Assembly (NCBI GenBank): GCA_020250175.1
Contig: JADCEN010000006.1
Location: 62,001-126,000 of the forward strand
Origin: Rhodobacter sp.
Lineage (GTDB): Bacteria > Pseudomonadota > Alphaproteobacteria > Rhodobacterales > Rhodobacteraceae
Direction of reading: 5' to 3'
DNA length: 64,000 nucleotides
This document shows, piece after piece, positions 41,421 through 49,660 of the stretch (positions within the stretch are counted from its first letter, which is position 1; each line of letters begins with the position of its first letter). Made by a program: the position numbers and the translations under genes. The notes under the pieces are model-generated. The model did no database searches, was not told the origin of the DNA, and was given only the letters and a program-made list of their open reading frames with translations.

Positions 41421-42866
41421 TCAGGCATGGATCGCAGGGCGCAGCCCGATCCAGGGGCGGGCGGCCTCGATCTCGGCGCACAGTGCGATCAGCTCCTCAT
41501 CCGCCCCGAACCGGGTGGCCAGATGCACGCCGACAGGCAATCCGTCCGGCGTCGCGTGCAGCGGCAGCGAGGCGGCCGGCTGGCCCGAGGCGTTGAAGAC
41601 CGCGCAGAAGGGCGAATAGGCGAAAACGCCGTCCGGGCCGGTCCGGTAGGCCACGTAATCTTCGGTCCCATGGGCAAAGCGGCCCACCTTTGCCGGTGGC
41701 TCGGCCAGCGTTGCGGTCAGCAGAATGTCCCAGCCTTGCCCCGTCTCGGGGTCAAAGAACGCGGCCATTTCCCGGCCGAAGGCATGGATTTCGCCCACCG
41801 CCTGCAGATAGCGTTCCCCCGACAGGGTGGCGGCATGTGCCATGGCCCCGCGCCCGACGCCTTCGACTTCCCCCGCCAGCAGGGCGCGCCCGCGCAGCGC
41901 CGCATGAATGCCCAGCGCCGTGCCGCAGGCGACGATGTCGGTCCAGGCGCGCATCATGCGCAGCACATCCGCCTGCGGGCGGGCCGGTTCCACATGGTGC
42001 CCCAGGTCCGACAGCAGCCGGGCGGCCTGATGAACCGCCGCCCTGCAGTCCGCATGAATGGGGTCCCCGGTCAGCGTTGTATCGCACAGTGCGATGCGCA
42101 GGCGGCGCGGCGGGCGGCTGATGGCATCGGCATGGCCGCGCAGCAAAGGCGGGGCGCAATAGGGTGCCCCCGGATCGGCCCCTTCGCAGGCATCCAGCAT
42201 GATGGCGGTGTCGCGCACCGACCGGGTCAGGAACCCGTCAATCGCCATTCCCGCCCAGCCTTCGCCCGCATAGGGCCCGTCCGGCAGGCGGGCGCGGGTG
42301 GGCTTGAACCCGAACAGACCGCAGGACGAGGCCGGAATGCGCACCGACCCGCCGCCATCCGACCCATGCGCAAAGGGCACGAGTCCGGCCGCCACCGCCG
42401 CCCCGGCCCCGCCCGATGACCCGCCCGAGGTATGGTCCAGGTTCCACGGATTGCGGGTGGGGCCGCCGTAGACAGCGGCTTCGGTCGCAGGCCCGATGCC
42501 GCCTTCGGGCGATGTGGTGCGCCCGAAGGTTACAACACCCGTGGCCCGCATCCGCTGGAAAATCGCCGAATCGCGGCGGTACCGGGTATTGGCCAGCAGG
42601 CGCGAGCCGTTGTGCGACGGGAAATCCACCGCCTCGCAGCCCAGATCCTTGATCAGGAACGGCACGCCCCGGAACGGCCCGCGCGGCAGGCCTTCGGCAA
42701 TGGCCTTGCGCGCCGCGCCTTCCTGAACCAGCACAACGGCGTTCAGGACCGGGTTCAGCCGGTCAACCGCTGCCAGGGCCGCGTCCAGCAATTCTTCGGG
42801 CGACACATCGCCGCGCGCAATGTGCCGGGCCGTTTCGGTGGCATCCGCACCATATCCTTGGGTCAT
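41421..42866 (-). CDS. Amidase (amidase signature family), second copy
   Basis: 481 residues from ATG 42866, preceded by GGAGAAGGCG. Catalytic Lys in [20 protein letters not shown], cis-Ser and nucleophile in [16 protein letters not shown] and [20 protein letters not shown]; the [13 protein letters not shown] form is canonical. The C-terminal half includes [20 protein letters not shown] and [22 protein letters not shown]. It resembles 6-aminohexanoate-cyclic-dimer hydrolase/aryl-acylamidase branches more than GatA, as GatA partners are absent. Cytoplasmic. It probably heads the minus-strand ABC cluster. The two amidases of this cluster are clearly different proteins, so a two-step amide breakdown or two substrates is possible. 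Confidence 0.92.
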   Translation of the reverse strand: MTQGYGADATETARHIARGDVSPEELLDAALAAVDRLNPVLNAVVLVQEGAARKAIAEGLPRGPFRGVPFLIKDLGCEAVDFPSHNGSRLLANTRYRRDSAIFQRMRATGVVTFGRTTSPEGGIGPATEAAVYGGPTRNPWNLDHTSGGSSGGAGAAVAAGLVPFAHGSDGGGSVRIPASSCGLFGFKPTRARLPDGPYAGEGWAGMAIDGFLTRSVRDTAIMLDACEGADPGAPYCAPPLLRGHADAISRPPRRLRIALCDTTLTGDPIHADCRAAVHQAARLLSDLGHHVEPARPQADVLRMMRAWTDIVACGTALGIHAALRGRALLAGEVEGVGRGAMAHAATLSGERYLQAVGEIHAFGREMAAFFDPETGQGWDILLTATLAEPPAKVGRFAHGTEDYVAYRTGPDGVFAYSPFCAVFNASGQPAASLPLHATPDGLPVGVHLATRFGADEELIALCAEIEAARPWIGLRPAIHA

Positions 42867-42959
42867 CGCCTTCTCCGCCTTTGCGCTGTCATGCTGCGGC
42901 GGGCAGGCGCACCGCGCGCCACCGTTCCCGCCCCTTGCGGGTCGCAAACCGGCCTTCGG

Positions 42960-43274
42960 TCAGGTCCCGCCCCGCAATGTCACCGTCTGGCGCAAGGTGC
43001 CCGTCGCCCGGTCAAAGATCAGGATCTGATCGTCGGCGGTCACCACCGCATACCAGTCGGACCCCTGGGTAAAGGCCGTGGCGCGGGTGCCGTCCGGCAG
43101 GGTGATGCTGTCAGGCAGGTCAGGCGACCGCTGCATCGCCTGCGGCATACGGGTGACAATGACCCAGACGATGGTTATGACCCCGACGATCATCGTCAGC
43201 GTAAGCAGGATCACAAGAGCCTTGAGAAACCGAAGGCCGGGCGGAAGCCCGTCCGGGACCGGAGCCGTATCCAT
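42960..43274 (-). CDS. DUF6476-like small membrane-anchored protein
   Basis: 104 residues. After a short N-terminus a single hydrophobic helix follows (about 17-42, FLKALVILLTLTMIVGVITI VWVIV read as one segment), then a periplasmic domain with LPDGTRATAFTQGSDWYAVV and ILIFDRATGTLRQTVTL. This matches the small Rhodobacteraceae family annotated as DUF6476, by memory. Its ATG (43274) overlaps that of rluD on the opposite strand in CATG, so the two genes start back to back with no intergenic DNA. Function unknown. Confidence 0.8.
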   Translation of the reverse strand: MDTAPVPDGLPPGLRFLKALVILLTLTMIVGVITIVWVIVTRMPQAMQRSPDLPDSITLPDGTRATAFTQGSDWYAVVTADDQILIFDRATGTLRQTVTLRGGT

Positions 43275-44310
43275 GGGCAGCACATCCTTTCCGACGGGGC
43301 GAACCTTTAGCGTAACGATCGGAGCGGCCCCGCCCGACCGCCTTGATAAGGCGCTGGCGCGCGACGTGCCAGAAGAAGCGGCGCTGTCGCGCTCGCGCCT
43401 TGCCCGGCTGATTGCCGACGGGGCCGTCCTGCACAAGGGCGCTGCTGTCACTGATCCCAAGGCGAAGGTTGCAGAAGGTGATGTGCTGCAAGTCACCGTG
43501 GCCGGGGCCGACGACAGCGCCACCCTTGCCGAAGACATCCCCTTGACAGTGCTTTGGGAAGATGCCGACCTGATCGTGGTCGACAAGCCGGTTGGCATGG
43601 TGGTGCATCCGGCACCCGGGTCATGGTCCGGCACGCTGGTCAACGCACTGCTGCACCATTTCGGCGGCAATCTTTCGGGCGTGGGCGGCGAAAAGCGCCC
43701 CGGCATCGTCCACCGGATTGACAAGGATACGTCCGGCCTTCTGGTGGTGGCAAAGTCGGACCGCGCCCATCACGGGCTGGCGGCGCAGTTCGAGGCGCAT
43801 AGTGTGAACCGCCGCTACCTGGCCGTTGTCCACGGCGTGCCCGACGCCGCCGACCCACGCCTGCGGGGGGTCGGCGGGGTCAGCTTTGAGGCCGGGGGCA
43901 TCCTGCGCATCGCCACGCACCTGGCGCGCCACCGCACCGACCGCCAGCGGCAGGCCGTGCTGACCGAAGGCGGGCGGCACGCGGTGACGCGGGTCCGGGT
44001 GGTGCAGGCCTTTGGCACGCCCCCGGCTGCGGCACTGGTGGAATGCTGGCTGGAGACGGGGCGCACCCATCAGATCCGGGTCCATATGGCGCATGTCGGC
44101 CATGCACTGCTGGGGGACCAGACCTATGGCGGGCGGCGGCGGCTGGGGGGCAAGACAGCGGGGGCCGGGGCCGCCAACGCCTTTCCCCGCCAGGCCCTGC
44201 ATGCCGCCACGCTGGGGTTCAGGCATCCGGTGACCGGCGAGATGCTGGAATTCACCTCGCCCCTGCCGCCGGATATGGCGGATTTGATCGCGCAGCTTCG
44301 CATCCCGTGA
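43273..44310 (+). CDS. rluD: RluA-family 23S rRNA pseudouridine synthase (RluD-like)
   Basis: 345 residues from ATG 43273. An N-terminal S4-like RNA-binding domain (PDRLDKALARDVPEEAALSR, LIADGAVLHKG) precedes the synthase domain with VVDKPVGMVVHPAPG and the catalytic loop HRIDKDTSGLLVVAK containing the active-site Asp. ETGRTHQIRVHMAHVGHALL near the end is also invariant. The combination and length fit RluD, which modifies helix 69 of 23S rRNA. The longer open frame upstream overlaps the DUF6476-like gene and is not used. It is followed by rpoH after 160 bases. Confidence 0.9.
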   Translation: MGSTSFPTGRTFSVTIGAAPPDRLDKALARDVPEEAALSRSRLARLIADGAVLHKGAAVTDPKAKVAEGDVLQVTVAGADDSATLAEDIPLTVLWEDADLIVVDKPVGMVVHPAPGSWSGTLVNALLHHFGGNLSGVGGEKRPGIVHRIDKDTSGLLVVAKSDRAHHGLAAQFEAHSVNRRYLAVVHGVPDAADPRLRGVGGVSFEAGGILRIATHLARHRTDRQRQAVLTEGGRHAVTRVRVVQAFGTPPAAALVECWLETGRTHQIRVHMAHVGHALLGDQTYGGRRRLGGKTAGAGAANAFPRQALHAATLGFRHPVTGEMLEFTSPLPPDMADLIAQLRIP

Positions 44311-44393
44311 CATTCGCGTGAGCCGGGTGACATCCGCTTTCGCCCGGTGGCGGCGGCGCATAGCATAAATGAACCGATCAGTTCAGAAAGGTC

Positions 44394-44421
44394 TTGAACG
44401 CCAAACGGCAGGGGCATAAAT
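44394..44421 (+). promoter_or_regulatory. Candidate rpoH promoter
   Basis: TTGAAC (44394-44399) and ATAAAT (44416-44421) with a 16-base spacer, ending 48 bases before the rpoH ATG. A preceding C gives CTTGAA, the -35 favoured by heat-shock sigma factors, so autoregulation by RpoH is possible, but the -10 fits the housekeeping form as well. Confidence 0.4.
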
Positions 44422-44469
44422 TGCGGGTTCCGCTGCGGCAATGACCGTGGCGGGCCAGGAGGGTCTTAC

Positions 44470-45366
44470 ATGAGCAGCTATGCCAATCTTCCCGCACCCA
44501 GCCCGGAACAGGGGCTGAACCGCTACATGCAGGAAATCCGCAAGTTTCCCCTGCTGGAACCGGAAGAGGAATACATGCTGGCCAAGCGCTGGGTCGACCA
44601 TCAGGACACGGCGGCGGCGCACAGGATGGTCACCTCGCACCTGCGTTTGGCGGCCAAGATCGCCATGGGCTATCGCGGCTACGGCCTGCCGCAGGCCGAG
44701 GTGATATCCGAGGCGAACGTGGGGCTTATGCAGGCGGTCAAGCGGTTTGACCCCGAAAAGGGCTTTCGCCTTGCGACCTATGCGATGTGGTGGATCCGCG
44801 CCAGCATTCAGGAATACATCCTGCGGTCCTGGAGCCTGGTCAAGCTGGGCACCACCAGCGCGCAGAAGAAGCTGTTCTTCAACCTGCGCAAGGCCAAGGC
44901 AAAGCTGGGCGCGCTGGAAGAAGGCGACCTGCGCCCCGAGAATGTGGCCCAGATTGCCCGCGACCTGAACGTGACCGAAGATGAGGTGGTGGATATGAAC
45001 CGCCGCCTGTCGGGTGGCGATGCCTCGCTCAACGCGACGGTGGGGTCGGACGGCGATTCGGTGACCCAGTGGCAGGACTGGCTGGAAGACACCGATGCCG
45101 ATCAGGCCGCAGATTACGAGGCGCGCGATGAGCTGGACATGCGCCGCGAGTTGCTGATGGTGGCCATGGAAGCCCTGAACGACCGCGAAAAGGACATTCT
45201 GGTGCAGCGCCGCCTGTCGGATCAGCCGGTGACGCTGGAAGAGCTGTCGGAAAGCTATGGCGTCAGCCGGGAACGCATCCGCCAAATCGAGGTGCGCGCC
45301 TTTGAAAAGCTGCAATCGCGCATGCGCGAGCTGGCGCGCGGCAAGGGGATGCTCATTCCCGCCTGA
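44470..45366 (+). CDS. rpoH: RNA polymerase heat-shock sigma factor RpoH (sigma-32)
   Basis: 298 residues. Region 2 includes HLRLAAKIAMGYRGYGLPQA, GLMQAVKRFDPEKGFRLATY and AMWWIRASIQEYILRSWSLV. The RpoH box QKKLFFNLR (about 132-140), the chaperone/FtsH-contact segment that separates RpoH from RpoD, is intact. Region 4 has the ESYGVSRERIRQIEVRAFEK helix-turn-helix for -35 recognition. It directs transcription of chaperone and protease genes under heat or envelope stress. ATG 44470 follows CAGGAGGGTCTTAC. A hairpin terminator follows at 45402. Some Rhodobacteraceae carry two RpoH paralogues; which one this is cannot be told. Confidence 0.96.
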   Translation: MSSYANLPAPSPEQGLNRYMQEIRKFPLLEPEEEYMLAKRWVDHQDTAAAHRMVTSHLRLAAKIAMGYRGYGLPQAEVISEANVGLMQAVKRFDPEKGFRLATYAMWWIRASIQEYILRSWSLVKLGTTSAQKKLFFNLRKAKAKLGALEEGDLRPENVAQIARDLNVTEDEVVDMNRRLSGGDASLNATVGSDGDSVTQWQDWLEDTDADQAADYEARDELDMRRELLMVAMEALNDREKDILVQRRLSDQPVTLEELSESYGVSRERIRQIEVRAFEKLQSRMRELARGKGMLIPA

Positions 45367-45401
45367 CAGCGGCGCATCCCGCAATCCGCCTGTCGCCAAG
45401 A

Positions 45402-45424
45402 CCCCGCCCGCTCGGCGGGGTTTT
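45402..45424 (+). terminator. Rho-independent terminator of rpoH
   Basis: A 7-bp stem CCCCGCC / GGCGGGG with a CGCTC loop (45402-45420) followed by TTTT, 36 bases after the rpoH stop. Confidence 0.9.
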
Positions 45425-45515
45425 CCTTTGCCCCGACCTGCCCCGTTTTTCCGTTTCCCCTGCCCCGCCCCTGCGATAGCCTTGCCCCGTCAGAACAACG
45501 GGGAAGGACAAGATC

Positions 45516-46508
45516 ATGGTCAAGGTGTTGCGCTGGGGTGTGCTGGGGGCATCCAATTTCGCCTGGGAACAGATGGCCCCGGCCATTCATGCGGCGGAAG
45601 GGGCGGAGCTTGCCGCCCTTGCAACCCCGCACCCAGACAAGGCGCTGCGGTTCCAGGCGTTCTGCCCGTCGCTGCGCGTTCACCCCGGCTATGACGCGCT
45701 GCTGGCGGACCCTGCCATTGATGCCGTCTACATCCCGCTGCCGAACAACCTTCATGTCGAATGGACGAAAAAGGCCCTGCTGGCGGGCAAGCATGTTCTC
45801 ACCGAAAAACCCATCGCCATGAAAGCGGCAGAGATTGATGATCTGATCGCCCTGCGTGACAGCACCGGCCTGATGGCGGCCGAAGCCTTCATGATCGTGC
45901 AGCATCCGCAGTTCCAGCGTGCCAGGCAATTGGTGCAGGACGGCGCAATCGGGCGCATCGAACATGTCGATGTCGCCTTCACCTACGACAACCGCACAGA
46001 CACGGCCAATATCCGCAACCGCCCGGAAACCGGCGGGGGCAGCCTGCCCGATATCGGCGTCTATACCTTTGGCTCGGCCCGTTTCGTCACCGGGGCAGAG
46101 CCGGAGCTGGACAGCCTGCAATCGCGCATCCGGTTTGAAAACGGGGTGGATGTCTATGCCCAGGTCACCGGCCGCTTCACCGGGCCTGGTGGGCCTTTCA
46201 CCTATTCCTCGATCACCTCGATGCGGCTGTTCCCCCGGCAGGAGATCGTGTTTCAGGGCGAAACCGGTCTGATCCGCCTGACCGCCCCTTACAACGCCAA
46301 TGTCTTTGGCGAGGCGCGGGTGGAACTGCACCGCCCCGGCCTGTCGGTCACGGTGGAACGGTTCCCCGATGCCCGCCATTACAAGCTTCAGGTCGAAGCC
46401 TTTTGCCGCAGCGCCCTGACGGGTGCCCCCTATGCCTGGCCGCTGGAACAGGCCAGGGCCAGTCAGGCCATGATCGACCGGGTGTTTGCGGTGGCGCAGC
46501 CGATCTGA
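45516..46508 (+). CDS. Gfo/Idh/MocA-family NAD(P)-dependent oxidoreductase
   Basis: 330 residues from ATG 45516, preceded by GGGGAAGG. The Rossmann start is LRWGVLGASNFAWEQMAPAI. The EKP motif is intact in AGKHVLTEKPIAMKAAEIDD, and the catalytic-region motif GGGSLPDIGVYTF (G-G-x-x-x-D-x-G-x-Y/H) follows. Members oxidise or reduce sugars, inositols or dipyrromethane-like compounds with NAD(P). The substrate is not evident. It stands alone between the rpoH terminator and the palindrome at 46518. Confidence 0.93.
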   Translation: MVKVLRWGVLGASNFAWEQMAPAIHAAEGAELAALATPHPDKALRFQAFCPSLRVHPGYDALLADPAIDAVYIPLPNNLHVEWTKKALLAGKHVLTEKPIAMKAAEIDDLIALRDSTGLMAAEAFMIVQHPQFQRARQLVQDGAIGRIEHVDVAFTYDNRTDTANIRNRPETGGGSLPDIGVYTFGSARFVTGAEPELDSLQSRIRFENGVDVYAQVTGRFTGPGGPFTYSSITSMRLFPRQEIVFQGETGLIRLTAPYNANVFGEARVELHRPGLSVTVERFPDARHYKLQVEAFCRSALTGAPYAWPLEQARASQAMIDRVFAVAQPI

Positions 46509-46517
46509 CCCTGGCCG

Positions 46518-46562
46518 TTCGAGAGAATCCTTCCGCGGAATGCGCCAGGGGATTCTCTCGAA
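46518..46562 (+). repeat. Perfect 13-bp inverted repeat after the oxidoreductase gene
   Basis: TTCGAGAGAATCC (46518-46530) and GGATTCTCTCGAA (46550-46562) are exact reverse complements. The 19-base loop holds a second palindrome, TTCCGCGGAA (46531-46540). It begins 10 bases after the oxidoreductase stop, so it may terminate or stabilise that transcript, though there is no T-run. Confidence 0.75.
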
Positions 46563-46671
46563 TTCGTGACAGCGCCGGTGGGCCGCCTGCGCGATTGGCC
46601 GGGTGGCCCCCGTGCTCTGCGGTGCAACGATGCTCAATCGCTTGCAAATTCTGCAGGGCGGCCGAAAAAAC

Positions 46672-46689
46672 TGTCAGGCTTGATTGACA
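46672..46689. promoter_or_regulatory. PpsR/CrtJ-type box (TGT-N12-ACA)
   Basis: TGTCAGGCTTGATTGACA is a perfect TGTCA-N8-TGACA inverted repeat, that is TGT-N12-ACA, the consensus of PpsR/CrtJ, the redox and light-responsive repressor of photosynthesis genes in purple bacteria. It lies 131 bases upstream of the AerR/PpaA-like gene. Chance occurrence of the bare TGT-N12-ACA is not negligible, but the extended five-base symmetry and the gene context strengthen it. Confidence 0.6.
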
Positions 46690-46819
46690 GGAATTGTTTG
46701 TTAAGGTGGCCTTGGGGAGCACCAAAGGAAGCCACCAGACTAAGGGGTTCAGTCGCAGGCAGGCAGCACGCCTGAGCCGGAGCCATTTTCGCAACGACTC
46801 CCCCTGAAAGCAGGATGAC

Positions 46820-47662
46820 ATGCCTCGCAAGCCCCATGGTGATGGCGGCCTCGACAGGGAAGCGTTCGACAAGGCGCGTGGCCTTTTCACGAAGCGCGCC
46901 GGTTTCATGCCCGACACGGCAGTCCACGCTTTGGCGGCCGAGGTGATCACCCGGCTGGAACGCCGGGGCAGCGCCGTAGCGGAACGGCTTCCTCCCGATG
47001 CTGATATCGACGCGCTGTGCGATGCGCTTGTTTGCCCCCGCGAAGAGGCGGCGGCAGACCTTGTGCTGGAAGCGCGCCTTGGCGGCATGTCGATCGACAT
47101 GGTCTATCTTGGGTATCTGGCCGCGTCGGCGCGGCGGCTGGGCGAACGCTGGGACGAAGACCGCACGACATCGGCCCAGATGACCATCGCGGCAGGCCGG
47201 ATTTATGCCATCATGCGCGGATTGCGGCAGGCCTTCGCCTCGGATCAGTACCCCAAGGCAGGTGCGGCACGCGCGATGTTCGCCTCCACTCCGGGTGAAA
47301 CCCACACGCTGGGCGTGACAATGGCGGCAGATTTCTTCCGCAGGCGCGGCTGGCAGATCGATCTGTGCACGGGCCTTGGGCATCACGAATTGCTCTCTGC
47401 CGCCGAAGCGGTCGCCTATCCGATCATCGGGGTTTCTGCGGGCAGCGAACGGATGGTTTTTCCGCTGGCGCGCCTGATCGTGGCGCTTCGCATCACCAGC
47501 CCCGCCGCATGGATCATGGTCAGCGGCAAGATCATCGACCTTGTGCCGGATATCCTGACACTGGTCGATGCCGACGGGGTGGCGGGGGATGCCGAAGTGG
47601 CGCTGTCCCAGATGGTGAACCATCTTGAGTCTGCCCGGGCCCCGGGCCGGATGACGAAGTGA
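46820..47662 (+). CDS. AerR/PpaA-like cobalamin (SCHIC-type) domain regulator
   Basis: 280 residues. An all-helical N-terminal half resembles B12-binding-2 modules (LGGMSIDMVYLGYLAASARR with LGERWDEDRTTSAQMTIA). The C-terminal half is a Rossmann-like B12-binding domain starting at MFASTPGETHTLG. There His162 stands in E-x-H-x-x-G, corresponding to the cobalamin-ligating D-x-H-x-x-G. Next come MAADFFRRRGWQIDLCTGLG, the region after that strand, and IIGVSAGSERMVFPLARLIV. No methyltransferase domain is present. This architecture is that of AerR/PpaA, the B12- or heme-binding antirepressors of PpsR/CrtJ. No photosynthesis gene is in the window, so it could regulate another PpsR-like partner. Confidence 0.8.
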   Translation: MPRKPHGDGGLDREAFDKARGLFTKRAGFMPDTAVHALAAEVITRLERRGSAVAERLPPDADIDALCDALVCPREEAAADLVLEARLGGMSIDMVYLGYLAASARRLGERWDEDRTTSAQMTIAAGRIYAIMRGLRQAFASDQYPKAGAARAMFASTPGETHTLGVTMAADFFRRRGWQIDLCTGLGHHELLSAAEAVAYPIIGVSAGSERMVFPLARLIVALRITSPAAWIMVSGKIIDLVPDILTLVDADGVAGDAEVALSQMVNHLESARAPGRMTK

Positions 47663-47707
47663 ACAGGTCCGGGCCGCCCCGTGCGGGGTGGCCCGGCTGT
47701 GGCGTGA

Positions 47708-49534
47708 TCAGTCTTGCATCGATTCAAGTTCATCGATGAAACCGGCGATCATGCTCAGGCCCTTGTCCCAGAACTTCGGATCGCTTGCGTCCAGCCCGAA
47801 CGGTGCCAGCAACTCTTTGTGGTGCTTGGATCCGCCGGCCTTCAGCATGTCGAAATACATTTCTTCGAAACCGGGCTTGCCATCGGCATAGACGGCATAA
47901 AGCGCATTCACCAGCCCGTCGCCAAAGGCATAGGCATAGACGTAGAAGGGTGAATGGACGAAATGCGGGATATAGGCCCAGAAGGTTTCGTAACCATCCA
48001 TGAACTCAAAGGCATCGCCCAGGCTTTCGGCCTGCACGCTCATCCACAGCGCGTTGATGTCATCGGGGGTCAGCTCGCCCTCGCGGCGGGCGGCATGCAG
48101 CTTGCATTCGAAATCGTAAAAGGCGATTTGCCGGACCACAGTATTGATCATGTCCTCGACCTTGCCGGCCAGCAGGGTCTTGCGTTCTGCCGGGGTCGTC
48201 GCCCCGTCCAGCAGCTTGCGGAAGGTCAGCATTTCGCCAAACACACTGGCCGTCTCGGCAAGGGTCAGGGGAGTCGAGGACAGAAGTTCGCCCTGGCCCG
48301 CCGCCAGCACCTGATGCACGCCATGGCCCAGCTCATGCGCCAGCGTCATCACGTCACGCGGTTTGCCCAGGTAGTTGAGCATCACGTAAGGATGCACCGT
48401 TGTCACCGTCGGGTGCGCGAAGGCACCGGGGGCCTTGCCGGGTTTCACGCCGGCGTCGATCCAGCCCCTGGTGAAAAACGGCTGCGCCAGGTCGGCCATC
48501 CGGGGCGAAAAGGCACCATAGGCCTGGAGCACCGTCTGGGTCGCCTCGGCCCAGTCAACGGTCCTTGGCACTTCGATGGGCAGGGGCGCGTTGCGGTCCC
48601 AGACCTGCAGCTTGTCCAACCCCATCCATTTTGCCTTCAGCCGGTAGTAGCGGTGCGACAGCTTGGGATAGGCGGCGACCACGGCATTGCGCAGCGCCTC
48701 GACCACTTCCGGCTCGACATGGTTCGACAAGTGGCGCCCCGTCTGCGGGGTGGGCATCTTGCGCCAACGGTCGGAAATTTCCTTTTCCTTTGCCAAGGTG
48801 TTGTGCACCCGGGCAAAAAGCCTGACGTTCTTGTCGAACACCTCGGCCAGCGCCCGCGCCGCCGCTTCGCGCCTGGTGCGGTCGGCATCGGTCAGCAGGT
48901 TCAGCGTGGATTCCAGGTTCAGCGGCTCCGCCTCGTTCGCGACGGCGAACATCAGCCCGGCCATGGTTTCGTCAAACAGCCGGTTCCAGGCGGCGGCACC
49001 CACGGTCGACTGATCGTGCAGGAATTTCTCCAGCTCGTCCGACAACTGATGGGGCCGCATCGCCCGCATCCGGTCGAACACCGGCTTGTAGCGGGCCAGA
49101 TCGGCATTCGCGGCCATCAGGCGCGAAAATGCGTCTTCGTCCAGGCGGTTGAATTCCAGACTGAAAAAGACCAGTGCCGCTGTGCAGTCCGTTACCTTGT
49201 CCTGCGCATCGGCCATGAACTTGGCGCGGTCACTGTCCAGCGTGTTCTGGTAATAGCGCAGCCCGGCAAAGGACATCAGCCGCCCTGCGGTGATGTCGAT
49301 CGCCTCATAGGCTTTCACGCAGTCGAGCATCGCGGTGGCATCCAGAGTGGCAAGCTTACCCTCGAAGCGCGCGGCAAAATCGGTGCAGGCTGTTTCCAGC
49401 CAGTCCATGTCGCGCGAAAACTCGGGCGCGTCGGGCGCAGGGTACAGATCCGAAAGGTCCCAGTCCGGCAAGTTGCCCAGGCCGCCCGAAGCGGCATTGG
49501 CATCGAACAGGGGGAACGGCAGGGGAAGCGTCAT
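47708..49534 (-). CDS. pepF: Oligoendopeptidase F (M3B metallopeptidase)
   Basis: 608 residues, the usual length. The zinc motif HELGHGVH lies around residue 400, with the third ligand Glu in LAETASVFGEMLTFRKLLDG about 28 residues later. The catalytic tyrosine and histidine region near the C-terminus is HSPFYVYAYAFGDGLVNALY. It cleaves short peptides in the cytoplasm. The N-terminal helical domain (LPDWDLSDLYPAPDAPEFS) is typical of M3B. Convergent with the AerR-like gene (46 bases apart). It is separated from the DNA ligase gene by a GC-rich repeat. Confidence 0.96.
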   Translation of the reverse strand: MTLPLPFPLFDANAASGGLGNLPDWDLSDLYPAPDAPEFSRDMDWLETACTDFAARFEGKLATLDATAMLDCVKAYEAIDITAGRLMSFAGLRYYQNTLDSDRAKFMADAQDKVTDCTAALVFFSLEFNRLDEDAFSRLMAANADLARYKPVFDRMRAMRPHQLSDELEKFLHDQSTVGAAAWNRLFDETMAGLMFAVANEAEPLNLESTLNLLTDADRTRREAAARALAEVFDKNVRLFARVHNTLAKEKEISDRWRKMPTPQTGRHLSNHVEPEVVEALRNAVVAAYPKLSHRYYRLKAKWMGLDKLQVWDRNAPLPIEVPRTVDWAEATQTVLQAYGAFSPRMADLAQPFFTRGWIDAGVKPGKAPGAFAHPTVTTVHPYVMLNYLGKPRDVMTLAHELGHGVHQVLAAGQGELLSSTPLTLAETASVFGEMLTFRKLLDGATTPAERKTLLAGKVEDMINTVVRQIAFYDFECKLHAARREGELTPDDINALWMSVQAESLGDAFEFMDGYETFWAYIPHFVHSPFYVYAYAFGDGLVNALYAVYADGKPGFEEMYFDMLKAGGSKHHKELLAPFGLDASDPKFWDKGLSMIAGFIDELESMQD

Positions 49535-49613
49535 GGAAAACCTCTTGCGTTGTTAATCCCGATGTAGGTCTCCGTCAGGGAAAAGCGCAAGGTATCCCGC
49601 CCCATTCCATTGC

Positions 49614-49660
49614 CTGTTCTCAAATATCCTCCGGGGGTGCGGGGGTGGAAAACCCCCGCT
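49614..49660. repeat. GC-rich palindromic repeat, copy B, overlapping the DNA ligase 3' end
   Basis: CTGTTCTCAAATATCCTCC and a G-run, then a hairpin GCGGGGGT - GGAAA - ACCCCCGC (49639-49659). It shares the CTGTTCnCAnATATCC core with copies A and C. The ligase stop codon (49620-49622 on the minus strand) and its last dozen codons lie inside the repeat. Confidence 0.7.

Noticed and set aside
47954-49567. A 537-residue plus-strand open frame opposite pepF
   Set aside because: Antisense to an intact oligoendopeptidase with its zinc motif; no known domain in the shadow translation.
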